DNA of 64,000 nucleotides from positions 10,111,576 through 10,175,575 of the forward strand of contig OZ036004.1 in the NCBI GenBank assembly GCA_964035015.1, read 5' to 3'. Under the pieces are notes generated by a model. That model did not search any database. It was given only the letters and a program-made list of their open reading frames with translations, and was not told the origin of the DNA. Origin of the DNA: Corallium rubrum (lineage: Eukaryota > Cnidaria > Anthozoa > Scleralcyonacea > Coralliidae). The stretch's first letter is position 1. Every line of letters starts with the position of its first letter. The translations under genes were made by a program, and so were the position numbers. Below, one piece after another: positions 18,801 through 28,600 of the stretch.

Positions 18801-19554
18801 TTAAATGAAATACGAAGATCTCCGCTGTCTAAAGTGAAGTGTCACGATCGACTTCCCGAAGCCAAATGATACGTTTTCGTTTTTGTCGTCCTTTATATTC
18901 ACTTCAATTGTTTCGAAGGACTTTACCTTGACAGGAATATATTGTAGGTTACGGAGACTGACGTTCACGTTTTCTCCATAAACTCCTTGAGTATTGACAA
19001 TTCTGAGTAGAGGCACTTTGACATCACCGACAAACTGTGCATCCACGATATCTGTATATACATACATGGCTGAAAATCCCGCGTTAACGTCTGCTACGTA
19101 AGGGCTTAGGGTTTTTTTCTTAATTACGGTGTCTTGTTGAAACCCTAAGGTTGTAGCAATATCACCAGATATACACACGAGTGAACCTTTAGACACATCA
19201 ATCATGACTTTGTGTTTACTTGCAATGTAAGAAAATTTTATCTTGGTTCGTGCCTCTTTTGTCATGCTACGGTTTAAAGCCCCTACGAGATCAGCAATGG
19301 TGTTATAGTAACCATCTGGGATAAGGAGCCGTATCGTCATATTTCGTTCCAACGTTATAGAGAAACGTTTGTTGATTACCTTTTCGAATCGTGCTCCATG
19401 TATGGGGATAATATAACTCTGACAAGGCTACTTCCCAGTCGCCTGTCAGTTGTATAGTTTCAGCAAGTTTCACTTTAAAATTTGCTACAGTATTATCTGG
19501 AAAATATTCCATAGAGCTATTGCTTGGAAGCGTTAAATAAAACTGTGTTGCCAT
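18801..19554 (-). pseudogene. Penton (minor capsid) gene with one frameshift
   Basis: The penton protein forms the capsid vertices. Translation would begin at ATG 19554 (MATQFYLTLPSN) and runs in one frame to about 19345. The rest of the protein, from a segment containing IPDGYYNTI to the stop at 18801, continues in another frame that is open across the shift point. The two frames overlap around 19303-19352, so one inserted or deleted base near 19340 explains the break. Together they match the length and order of Polinton penton proteins. The start overlaps the end of the integrase frame by about 22 bp. Alternatives are a sequencing error or programmed shifting. Confidence 0.85.
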
Positions 19555-20687
19555 GTCGAAGAACAAAACACAAATGAACACAAATTGTAAGGTACACATA
19601 TTTTTATTTCGTTATATTTTTTTACATTATCGGCTGGTACCCAAGAATTAAAATCTTCAGGATAGCCTAACCATTTTACAAGATACTCTTTACGTTTACC
19701 ACGCATGCGTGATGTAATTACTCTTTCTATTCTATAAAAGTCACTATCTGTCTTTGTAACTCTTTGCAATTCCTGTTCGTAAAATGTTCCTTGTAACTCT
19801 TCTCCGTGATAATCAGCAATCTTGTACACTGGCGGTCGTCTGGGTACTCGCTTCGTGATGGTGAACACCTCTTCGGTCCAGTTAGGTAAGTAGCCTTTCT
19901 TGAATGTACGTCTTGCTTTGCTAATCCGGACTTGGTCATCAATGTTGAATTTATATTTGATGGGTTTGCTGGACTCATCGCCGTACAATTTTTGCCATAC
20001 AATACTCTCGTTTTCTCGATTGACATCAGCCGGTCTCATCCCAATACTACGATGTCTCGAATGGTTGTAGGAATACACTAATTTTTGTAGTACATCGGTA
20101 TATTTCAACGTATTCTTTGCTGTAAAATATTTCCACATTTTCCCCTTTAACGTTCGATTAAATCGTTCAACGATGGATGCCTTGGTATCGTTGTGTGTTG
20201 TAAAAAACCGAATATGTTTGTCCTTCAACAATTTTTGAAAGCGTTTATTGGTAAATTCAGTTCCTTTATCGGTATGAAGTGTTTCAGGTTTTCTTCCTTT
20301 CTTTAGTATCTTTTCAAAGGCTTTAATCAAACTCTCTCCAGTCTTTGTTTTTAATGGTTCCACCCACGCAAATTTGGACAGTACATCAATAACAGTTAAA
20401 ACGTATTTATAACCATTATTTGTTTTACTAAGCGAATCCATAATGACTAGATCGGCCTCCCACTCCTCGTCCATCGCTCCAACAATAACACGATTTCGCT
20501 TAAAGTTATGCCGTACGGGTTTATGCAGAGTATAAGTATCTTGCTGTCTAAGCCATGTTTTTATCTTGTTTCGGGATATCTGAAATTTACCGTCACTTTT
20601 TACGACACGGTATAAGGCATCTACGCCGCCAAAACTTGCCGGACTTTTTGGGTTGTAATACAGATCGTGAAGGTACTGTTCCGCCAT
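19533..20687 (-). CDS. int: Retroviral-type integrase with C-terminal chromodomain
   Basis: 384 aa, intact. It inserts the element into the host chromosome. The catalytic triad is visible: Asp79 in EWEADL, Asp140 in LHTDKGTEF and Glu174 in ASIVERFNR, the DDE arrangement of the rve family. An SH3-like region follows (about residues 250-310, with FNIDDQVRI), then a chromodomain (about 318-360, YRIERVI, YLVKWLGYP, NSWVPADN) that may guide insertion to marked chromatin. The zinc-binding N-terminal domain typical of retroviruses is not evident. The end overlaps the penton start. Confidence 0.95.
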   Translation of the reverse strand: MAEQYLHDLYYNPKSPASFGGVDALYRVVKSDGKFQISRNKIKTWLRQQDTYTLHKPVRHNFKRNRVIVGAMDEEWEADLVIMDSLSKTNNGYKYVLTVIDVLSKFAWVEPLKTKTGESLIKAFEKILKKGRKPETLHTDKGTEFTNKRFQKLLKDKHIRFFTTHNDTKASIVERFNRTLKGKMWKYFTAKNTLKYTDVLQKLVYSYNHSRHRSIGMRPADVNRENESIVWQKLYGDESSKPIKYKFNIDDQVRISKARRTFKKGYLPNWTEEVFTITKRVPRRPPVYKIADYHGEELQGTFYEQELQRVTKTDSDFYRIERVITSRMRGKRKEYLVKWLGYPEDFNSWVPADNVKKYNEIKICVPYNLCSFVFCSSTWQHSFI

Positions 20688-20907
20688 CTAATTCGGATGC
20701 CTGTATCACAATTTTCCCCCCACAGCACGCTGATATACAGCGAATCTTTCGAAAAATATTACGAAGGGCTATTTGTGGTAAACCGCCACAGCAAGTCATG
20801 TTCACGCGACAAAGGTTAGAGGTAAATGAATAAAGAAAAGTCAATGACACGTTATAAATGCAAACATATTTATTACATAATAAATTAGAATACAAAATTA
20901 TATATGT
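20688..20907 (-). promoter_or_regulatory. Spacer between integrase and GRF-type gene
   Basis: About 220 bp, expected to hold the integrase promoter and the 3' end of the GRF-type transcript (AATAAA on the - strand near 20871). No gene is seen. Confidence 0.4.
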
Positions 20908-21543
20908 TCAGCAAATGTTCATTTTTCCCAAGTCTTCAGTCATTGCATCGACAGTTTTTTGAAAAAGGTACTCTTCATAGGCTTCTTTAGAGTCACTCTT
21001 TCTGCTTGTAAAGGATTCACCCGTTTCTGCGTTCTTGTATTGATATTGTAATGGACTGCTGAAAAGACACCCAATGTTATAAATTCGTGGCGAGCTCTCT
21101 GTAGGTTTCCATTCAAAGAATCCGCATGCATGTTGTCTTTCGTTAGGACACGAGTAAAACAGCCGACCTTGGTTGTCCCCTTCTTTCTTAACTTTACGAG
21201 TACGGCAAACCATTCCGTGTTTACACAAAGGCTTTGGACTCTCGAAGACATCTCCCCATTGCCAAAACGAGCAGGGATTCTCTCGTTCAGAACAGACGAA
21301 GTAAGGTCTCCCGTAACTTTCTCTCATTTTGTCTTTAACCATTCGCAGTGTCGCCAATTTCTGATGAGTAGGGCAGACTGGATGTAGACAGCCACTTGTT
21401 CGAAAAGCATCTACGGCTTTGCCAAACATGTAACAATCTTCTTCAGGGCAGAAAAACCGACAGCTAGGCTTTTGGCCACAGAACCAGAATAAGCCATTCT
21501 TGGTCATTGAGTTAGATGCAGGTTTACCGTGAAGACACTCCAT
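20908..21543 (-). CDS. Protein with three GRF-type zinc fingers
   Basis: 211 aa from ATG 21543; the frame is open further upstream without a better ATG. Three similar modules of about 40 residues are spaced along it: CLHGKP...CRFFCPEE, CPTHQK...CSFWQWGD and CKHGMV...CGFFEWKP. Each has a C-x-H start, an aromatic-Cys (FVC/FSC) and a C-x-F-F/W-x-W end, the zf-GRF pattern known from single-stranded-DNA-binding modules of TOP3A, APE2 and NEIL3. Such proteins are recalled from cnidarian Polintons, perhaps aiding replication. It begins just inside the right inverted repeat and heads the right gene block. Confidence 0.82.
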   Translation of the reverse strand: MECLHGKPASNSMTKNGLFWFCGQKPSCRFFCPEEDCYMFGKAVDAFRTSGCLHPVCPTHQKLATLRMVKDKMRESYGRPYFVCSERENPCSFWQWGDVFESPKPLCKHGMVCRTRKVKKEGDNQGRLFYSCPNERQHACGFFEWKPTESSPRIYNIGCLFSSPLQYQYKNAETGESFTSRKSDSKEAYEEYLFQKTVDAMTEDLGKMNIC

Positions 21544-21574
21544 TACAACAATCTTACTCTGACGACGAACAGTA

Positions 21575-22457
21575 AGCGAATGATACACCAAATGAAGTTG
21601 AAGCTGTTCAACTCTCTATGGTTACGCGCATATTAATCAGGATTTCTTTGTCTAAGTTCTGACGTCGCCCGGTCTCGCCCAGGCTCGTTCTTTTGTTTAA
21701 ATTTGCTAATGATCGTCTAATGAGGTTTTATACATGAAAATATGCAAATATCAGTCTTAGCAACACTTGCAATATGCTTGACAACGTTAATAAAATAGTC
21801 GAATCAGCCGTTTAAACCAAGAGAGTTTTATTTCATATGTTGTCAAGTCAATACATCTCAAATCGTTGATCGTTCTTCTTACAGCTTCTCGAATTGATTC
21901 TTCATCCAAGGATTCGTTTACTCTATACACCAAGGCTAAATAAGCGATAATTCGACCGAAATTGTTAGGGTTCATCTCTTCATAAACGTGTTGAAGACAT
22001 ATTCTTGGTATTTGGTTAGTGATGTTGTCGAATAGCACTCGATGTTCTTCTAAACAAGAGCTAAGGTGAAACGACAAAGTGTCTCTGTCGATATCAATGT
22101 TATTTTTTCTTTAACTCATCGTAAATAATATCCATCTTGTCAAACGTGTACCGTACGCAACAGTCGGAGACCAATCGGGAATGACGTAGTGAATACCAGG
22201 GGGGTTAAGTAACAAGCTAGGGTTAGGGGGTTTCGGAAGAGCGCGAGTCAGTTATGACGTAATAAAAACCGGGGGTTCAGCAACAAGCCAGGGTAAGGGG
22301 GGTGGATAGGGTTAGAGTGTCCTATAGGAGCATGAGCCATAATGACGTAATGAGATTAGGGTTAGAACGTCACAAAGGAGAATGAATAAATAATAAGTTG
22401 AATATTTAATGAGGCGGCATCCCTTTGTAGTCTGGAGTGGGGGGTATCACTACTACT
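21575..22457 (-). repeat. Polinton right terminal inverted repeat
   Basis: Inverse copy of 8187-9065. It differs by point changes plus indels that break the embedded gene: one extra base in an A-run and a two-base insertion near the 3' end. The two repeats have therefore diverged since insertion and have not recently been made identical by replication or conversion. Confidence 0.92.
21787..22135 (-). pseudogene. Right-repeat copy of the Bcl-2-like gene, frameshifted
   Basis: This is the inverted-repeat partner of 8506-8826. The ATG at about 22135 is kept, but an extra base in an A-run near 22106-22112 shifts the frame after roughly ten codons. A two-base insertion near 21828 replaces the last residues with a different tail. 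The central part, including the N-x-G-R motif, is open in one frame and nearly identical to the left copy. The gene is probably non-functional on this side unless translation starts at the internal ATG near 22077. Confidence 0.8.
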
Positions 22458-22463
22458 GACGAC
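22458..22463. other. Polinton target-site duplication, right
   Basis: This is the GACGAC partner of 8181-8186. Joining the flanks across one copy restores a continuous hAT-like element, which independently supports the boundary. Confidence 0.8.
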
Positions 22464-22571
22464 CAATATCGGTAACTACCGATATATCGGCCGATAAGCC
22501 CACAAATCATATCGGAATTTATCGTATCGGTAAATTGGATTTTTCGTTATCGGCTCATCTCTAGTAAAAAG

Positions 22572-22974
22572 TATAGTGCTGTGTAAAAATACTAACTCTG
22601 CTCCTCAAAAATTAAGTTTGTGCCAATGCAATCTGCAAAAAAAGTTAATAAGAATGAACAAAAAGCCGTTGATGTTGAAAAAACTAGTTCATTGTTGATG
22701 AAACTTAATTGAGATTTACAGAATTCATACGGAAAACGCAATGGAAATCATTTATTATTTAAGCGTTGTTGGTAAATGTGTTAATATATAAATATTGATT
22801 TATTTGAGAAGCTCAATAAATATTGGATATAAATCAGGCTAAATATTGTTTTATTAACTATGTACCATCATAACTTCCATGAAAACACATCTTATCAATC
22901 TGCAAAACTGGTTCATCTGTGTCAATACCCTGATAATAAAATACATGAGTGGGTAAGTACTTTGTAATCATGAC
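22572..22974. other. Non-coding right flank
   Basis: AT-rich DNA between the hAT-like element and the GAT array. No gene or repeat is recognised. Confidence 0.4.
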
Positions 22975-23013
22975 CACATGACAATGATGATGAAGATGAT
23001 GATGATGATGATA

Positions 23014-23063
<50 letters not shown>

Positions 23064-23128
23064 GATAATGACGATGATGATGATGATGATGATGATGATG
23101 AAGATAATGACGATGATGATGAAGATGG

Positions 23129-23165
<37 letters not shown>

Positions 23166-23177
23166 GAAGATAATGAC

Positions 23178-23237
<60 letters not shown>

Positions 23238-23831
23238 GATAATGACGATGATGATGAAGATAATGATGAAGATAATAATGATGATGATGATGAAGATAAT
23301 GACGATGATGATGATGATGATGATAATAATGATGATGTGATGATGATGATGAAGATAATGATGATGATGATGAAGATAATGATGATGATGAAGATGATGA
23401 TGATGATGATAATGATGAAGATAATGATGATGATGATGATGATGAAGAAGATAATGATGATGATGAAGATAATGACGATGATGATGATGATAATGATGAT
23501 GATGAAGATAATGATGATGATGATGATGTGATGATGATGAAGATAATGATGATGATGATGAAGATAATGATGATGATGATGATGATGATGATGAAGATAA
23601 TAATGATGATGATGAAGATAATAATGATGATGATGATGATGAAGATAATGATGATGATGTGATGATGATGAAGATGATGAAGATAATGATGATGATGATG
23701 ATGATGAAGAAAATGATGATGTGATGATGAAGATAATGATAATGATGAAGATGTTGATGGTGATGATGAAGTTAATGATAATGATGAAGATAATGATAAT
23801 GAAGATGATGATGAAGATAATGATGAAAATA

Positions 23832-23878
<47 letters not shown>

Positions 23879-24664
23879 GATGATGATAATGAAGATGATG
23901 ATGAAGATGATGATGATGAACATGAAGATGATGATGATGAAGATGATGATGAAGATGATGATAATGATGAAGATAATGATGATGATGATGATGAAGATAA
24001 TGATAAAGATAAAGATAATGATGATGATGAAGATAATGATAAAGATGAAGATAATGATGATGATGAAGATAATGATGATGATGAAGATAATGATGATGAT
24101 GAAGATAATGATAAAGATGAAGATAATGATGATGATGAAGATAATGATAAAGATGAAGATAATGATGATGATGATGAAGATAATGATGATGATGAAGATA
24201 ATGATGATGATGAAGATAATGATAAAGATGAAGATAATGATGATGATGAAGATAATGATAAAGATGAAGATAATGATGATGATGAAGATAATGATGATGA
24301 TGAAGATGATGATAATGATGAAGATGATGATGATGATGAAGATAATGATAAAGATGAAGATAATGATGATGATGAAGATAATGATAAAGATGAAGATAAT
24401 GATGATGATGAAGATAATGATGATGATGAAGATAATGATGATGATGATAAAGATGAAGATAATGATGATGATGATGATGATAATGATAAAGATGAAGATA
24501 ATGATGATGATGATGATGATAATGATAAAGATGAAGATAATGATGATGATGAAGATAATGATAAAGATGAAGATAATGATGATGATGAAGATAATGATAA
24601 AGATGAAGATAATGATGATGATGAAGATAATGATGACGATGTGATGATGATGATGATGAAGCTA

Positions 24665-24720
<56 letters not shown>

Positions 24721-24855
24721 GATGATGATGATGTGATGATGATGAAGATAATGATGATGATGATGATGATGATGATGACATCGATGAAGAAGATAATGAT
24801 GACAATGATAATGACAATTATGACAATGATGATGATGATGACAATGATGTGATGA
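22975..24855. repeat. 1.9-kb GAT/GAA trinucleotide array
   Basis: Nearly continuous GAT units interrupted in a patterned way by GAA, AAT and AAA. A longer unit recurs between about 23990 and 24640 (AATGATAAAGATGAAGAT with GAT runs). The + strand has almost no C. Very long open frames on both strands are artefacts. Confidence 0.97.
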
Positions 24856-25039
24856 CGGTGATGAAAGAAGGTAAACCAAGCAAACATTTACCAAAACTTT
24901 ACAATTAGTTGGGTCACACTTCTTTAAGTATTCTGCATCAATAATTCCAGAAAGATGAACCACAAGAAGTTGTTCCTATAACAAATATTTATTTTTATTA
25001 AATTTCAAGCGTCGCATCTATTAACCATGATGCGATGCA

Positions 25040-25220
25040 TTAAATTGGACGTCTGAGACCCCGTTTACACGATGCCGGTACAATTTGAAAACGGAACAAA
25101 ATCATGCCGTTTAGGCCTTGCGTTTACACGATACTGGCACAAAAATAACATGAAATGTTATATGCTGTATTTGCATACCGGTGGACGGTATACTGAAACC
25201 TCCAAAGGTGAAAGGCCATA
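25040..25220. mobile_element. MITE remnant with CCCCGTTTACAC terminus
   Basis: It starts GACCCCGTTTACACGATGCC and includes a second GTTTACACGAT word and CCGGT/ACCGG pairs. It resembles the family at 35385-35745 in terminal design but not in detail. Confidence 0.5.
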
Positions 25221-25221
25221 C

Positions 25222-25636
25222 ATATGACATATCGTAATTTTTACCCAAAATACTAGATTTCAAACTCAACAAACCTCTTCTTCCCATTCTTCTTCATTAT
25301 CCTCACCATCTTCATTCATTCTACGGCCAGAAATTACAAAGAAACTACTCACAAATGACAACAAATACAAAACTCCTTTTTAAAAAATTTGAAAACTACG
25401 GGCTCCTCTAGACTGTAACTGTTTTTTCCACTCTAGCAACCGCTGACCACAAAAAACTCAGAAACCGGAAGTAAAACCAATTAACTCCCGGAAGTAGTAC
25501 ATCATATTAAATATTATATACATAAACATCCACCTGTTAGTATTTATCGTCGACGGATCGATCGTCTTCATTGCAAGATCCTTGTCTTTGAAAAAGGCAA
25601 GAACTAAAGGACGTTTGTTGGAACATTGAGATAAAA
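25222..25636 (+). promoter_or_regulatory. Upstream region of TMEM43
   Basis: About 400 bp without repeats or frames of note before the inferred start codon. It presumably holds promoter and 5' UTR. No TATA box at a fitting distance stands out. Confidence 0.35.
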
Positions 25637-28600
25637 ATGTATCGAGGTGGTTCGACTCAATATGTAAGTTGCAAGAATTCGTATTTTCGTAGTTTATCAT
25701 TGAAAATTATGTCCAAATTCCCAGGCTACTGGCTAGTTGATGTTTTAGTTAAACCAACCAATTTATTTGTTTTTATTATAATAATCAATAAAACGCGTTT
25801 CGACTGTAGCTATGTATTTAGTTTCATCAAATTTAAACGCGAACTTAATATATGAATGATCAATCTATATAAATCGTCTAAATAAATTCCCAATTGTTTA
25901 TTTGTTTTTATAAATTGTGATAAACTGTAACCCTATATTTTGTCTTCAATAATCACGCTTTTTTATACCAAATCTTGGATTTAAGTCCTATGAAAATCTG
26001 CCAATTATAATAACGATATATATAAGTATTTTAACGCAAATTTCTAATTTTAATACTTTCGATCAAAGTTTAATCAAATATATATTAAGTTTCAAAAAGA
26101 AGTTAATATTCGATTGTGGATGCGGAGTTGTTTTGTCTGTATTCGATGAATTGTTTACAAAACAAGCTTTTCTGCAAAACCCCCCAAAATTGTATGTGGC
26201 AAGAGTCTTCAATGGCGATCCTTAAGCATTTTGAATTCTCATTATTAAATGCATGGTCAAACAATCCATGCTTTAACCTGTTAGAATTGACAATGGCCAC
26301 CTTGATGCCTGCAGCTGTGATTGCCTTAGATATTGCTTCAGGGAGGGCCACGTTTAGCTTGAAATCAAGGTTAATAGATGACTTATAATGTGGGATACAT
26401 TTCCTGATAACCCAGGATATGATTACATCGATGAGGTGTGTGACTAAATTATGTTCTACAATTTGAAATTATACTAAATTAAAGATGCTAATTGATAAGC
26501 TTTTTGCTGTTTTTTTATTCATGACTTGTAAATTGTGAAAGCCTTTGTCATTTTAGGTAGAAGAGGCTAATTCTTTGTTGTTTATTTAGGCTGTTGTTTT
26601 GTTCTCTACTTTGTACACAATCATTAAAATTATGCAAATTAATTTGTCTTTTTTTTGTTATTTTAATACATGTACATGCAGTGTGTATCAAAAAAACCTG
26701 AACCCTTAGAAAACAACCTATTGTAGTAGTTTGAAAGCCCTAGCACTTCGCTGAACCCACAGATGCGTAAAACACACCGTCTTATATATATACCCCTGGG
26801 GAATTAAGAAAACTTGAAGTGTATGCATGGTGAAAGCTTAAAGCTTTTTCTCTTCCTGTTTAACTTATGTGCTGATTAATTTATAACGCAGCAGTTTTAG
26901 GGCTTTCAAACTACTACAATTATAGGTTGTTTTCTGGGTTCAGTTTTTTTTTAAAAAAACTGTATATATTTTCAAAAACCCAAAGTAATGATTGGTCAGA
27001 AACATGGTAAGAATCACAAACATCTGAAACTTGTTTCATTAATGTTTTACATTCAAAAACATTGAGATTCGAGGGGAAATAAAATTGTATATTATGTACT
27101 CAGTACTTAAGTTTCCCAAGGGTAATTACAGTATTATATCGGATATTAAGAGAACTATATGACTTAATTGGTTTTTGCTAAATTTTTGACAGCTAGGTTA
27201 ACTGTTTTTTCACTGAGCTTTTATAACCACACAAACTGGCAACAAATGTTGCACTTTTTGCCCACACTGCAGGATACATTAGATATGCCATGTGATGGGA
27301 CCATAAATGGCATGCACATCCTGTAGTATGAATTACATCCAATGAAAATCCAGCTATAACAATTTTACTAGTCTTATATGTATTACACTGTAGCAATTGG
27401 TCACTGCTGGATTAACATATGAACACTGAAATAGTGATGGATTTACAGGGGGATGTGCACCCCCCTGGCCTTGGCCAAGGGGGGTGCCAATTACCTTGTC
27501 AAATCCAAGTACAATAAAGGACGCATTCATTCAATGTCCGTGTAAAATTCATAGGACCTAGGTATTAGGTATCATAGCTATCTGCTATCATATGATTCAT
27601 AGATATATGATTCATACTGTATATTAGCTATCATATGATTCATAGGTATTAATAGGTATAAAAAAATTTCTGGTGGGCTTTGCCCCCCTACCCCCCAGCC
27701 CCACCACCAGCTCAGCCCCTGGACCCTGCCTGGGGCTGTCCCCAGACCCCTGCCATAGCTCCCTCAGCGGTGCTTCACCCTGCCTCGGTCACACCCCACG
27801 CCGCAGGCCTGATCTCACTTCGCTCACTCACTCACTCAGTAACCCCGGGCCTACCAGATCAAGGTGGATACATCACTGCACTGAAAATATGCTGCAGGCC
27901 CCACACAACTCTGTAAATCTGGTCTTGCACTCAGTACTACTTTTTGTCACAATCAACTAAATTAATTGTTTTGTGATTTTTCATGTCTGGATACTGTATA
28001 AAAAACTATATTATTTTGTACTGTACAATAGAAAAGTCAATTGTATGATGAAAAGCACTGACTGAAAATTAATTTTTAGTTCTAAGCCATGATCAGTTAT
28101 CTGTAGCTTTTATAACTGCATGTATTCATTTTATTTATATGCATAACTACTGTATCTGTGGGAAAACAAATTTTAAGATACATGTGCTGATGTGTACAAG
28201 CTGTCCAACTATTAAGTAAACAGAAATGTGCAGGGGGGGGGGCAATATTATTGAATTTGGCTTTTTTATATAAAAACACTATCAATGTCTCTAAGTCATG
28301 ACTGAGTCAAGTCTGTTGAATTATATATAACCACTTCAGCTGGCCAGTTTGTATACTTTGAAAAAACTAATAATTTAATCTTCAATGATAATTATGTATG
28401 GATGGGTATACACTGTATATTGTATACTGTAATTGCTTAATGTATTATCAAGGCTGCAGCTTAATAATTAACATTCATGTATGGGATGTGTAAACTATTT
28501 TTAAGTGGCAGGCAAATTATTATTAAACAAGGCTTGCCCCATTGTTTTTATTACAGAATGGTGCAAGTCCTGCGGACATGGCTTATGGAGGTGATCGTCA

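Larger units (their letters stand above)
8187..22457. mobile_element. Maverick/Polinton (adintovirus-like) element, near complete
   Basis: A 14,271-bp element with inverted termini starting AGTAGTGATACCCCCC. The 6-bp direct repeat GACGAC lies at 8181-8186 and 22458-22463, the duplication length usual for Polintons. It encodes a protein-primed family B polymerase, packaging ATPase, adenain-like protease, double jelly-roll major capsid protein, penton, minor core protein and a retroviral-type integrase with chromodomain, so both the transposon and the virus-particle gene sets are present. Genes run inward from both ends and converge near 16.2-16.5 kb. Frameshifts near 9780 and 19340 and in the right-hand repeat gene suggest a once-active copy in early decay, unless they are sequence errors. 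Its base composition is less AT-rich and less repetitive than the flanks. Confidence 0.96.
7749..22563. mobile_element. hAT-like non-autonomous element, split by the Polinton
   Basis: The left terminus TAGGGATGAGCCGATAA at 7749 and the right terminus TTATCGGCTCATCTCTA ending at 22563 are inverted repeats. The flanking 8-bp sequence GTAAAAAG occurs directly at 7741-7748 and 22564-22571, the target-duplication length typical of hAT transposons. Only 7749-8186 and 22464-22563 belong to it. It carries several short TATCGG/CCGATA inverted words and no coding region. Confidence 0.88.

Noticed and set aside
22858-24963. 701-codon open frame on the - strand
   Set aside because: It is read through a GAT/GAA array; all frames are open because the repeat lacks stops. 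No non-repeat domain.
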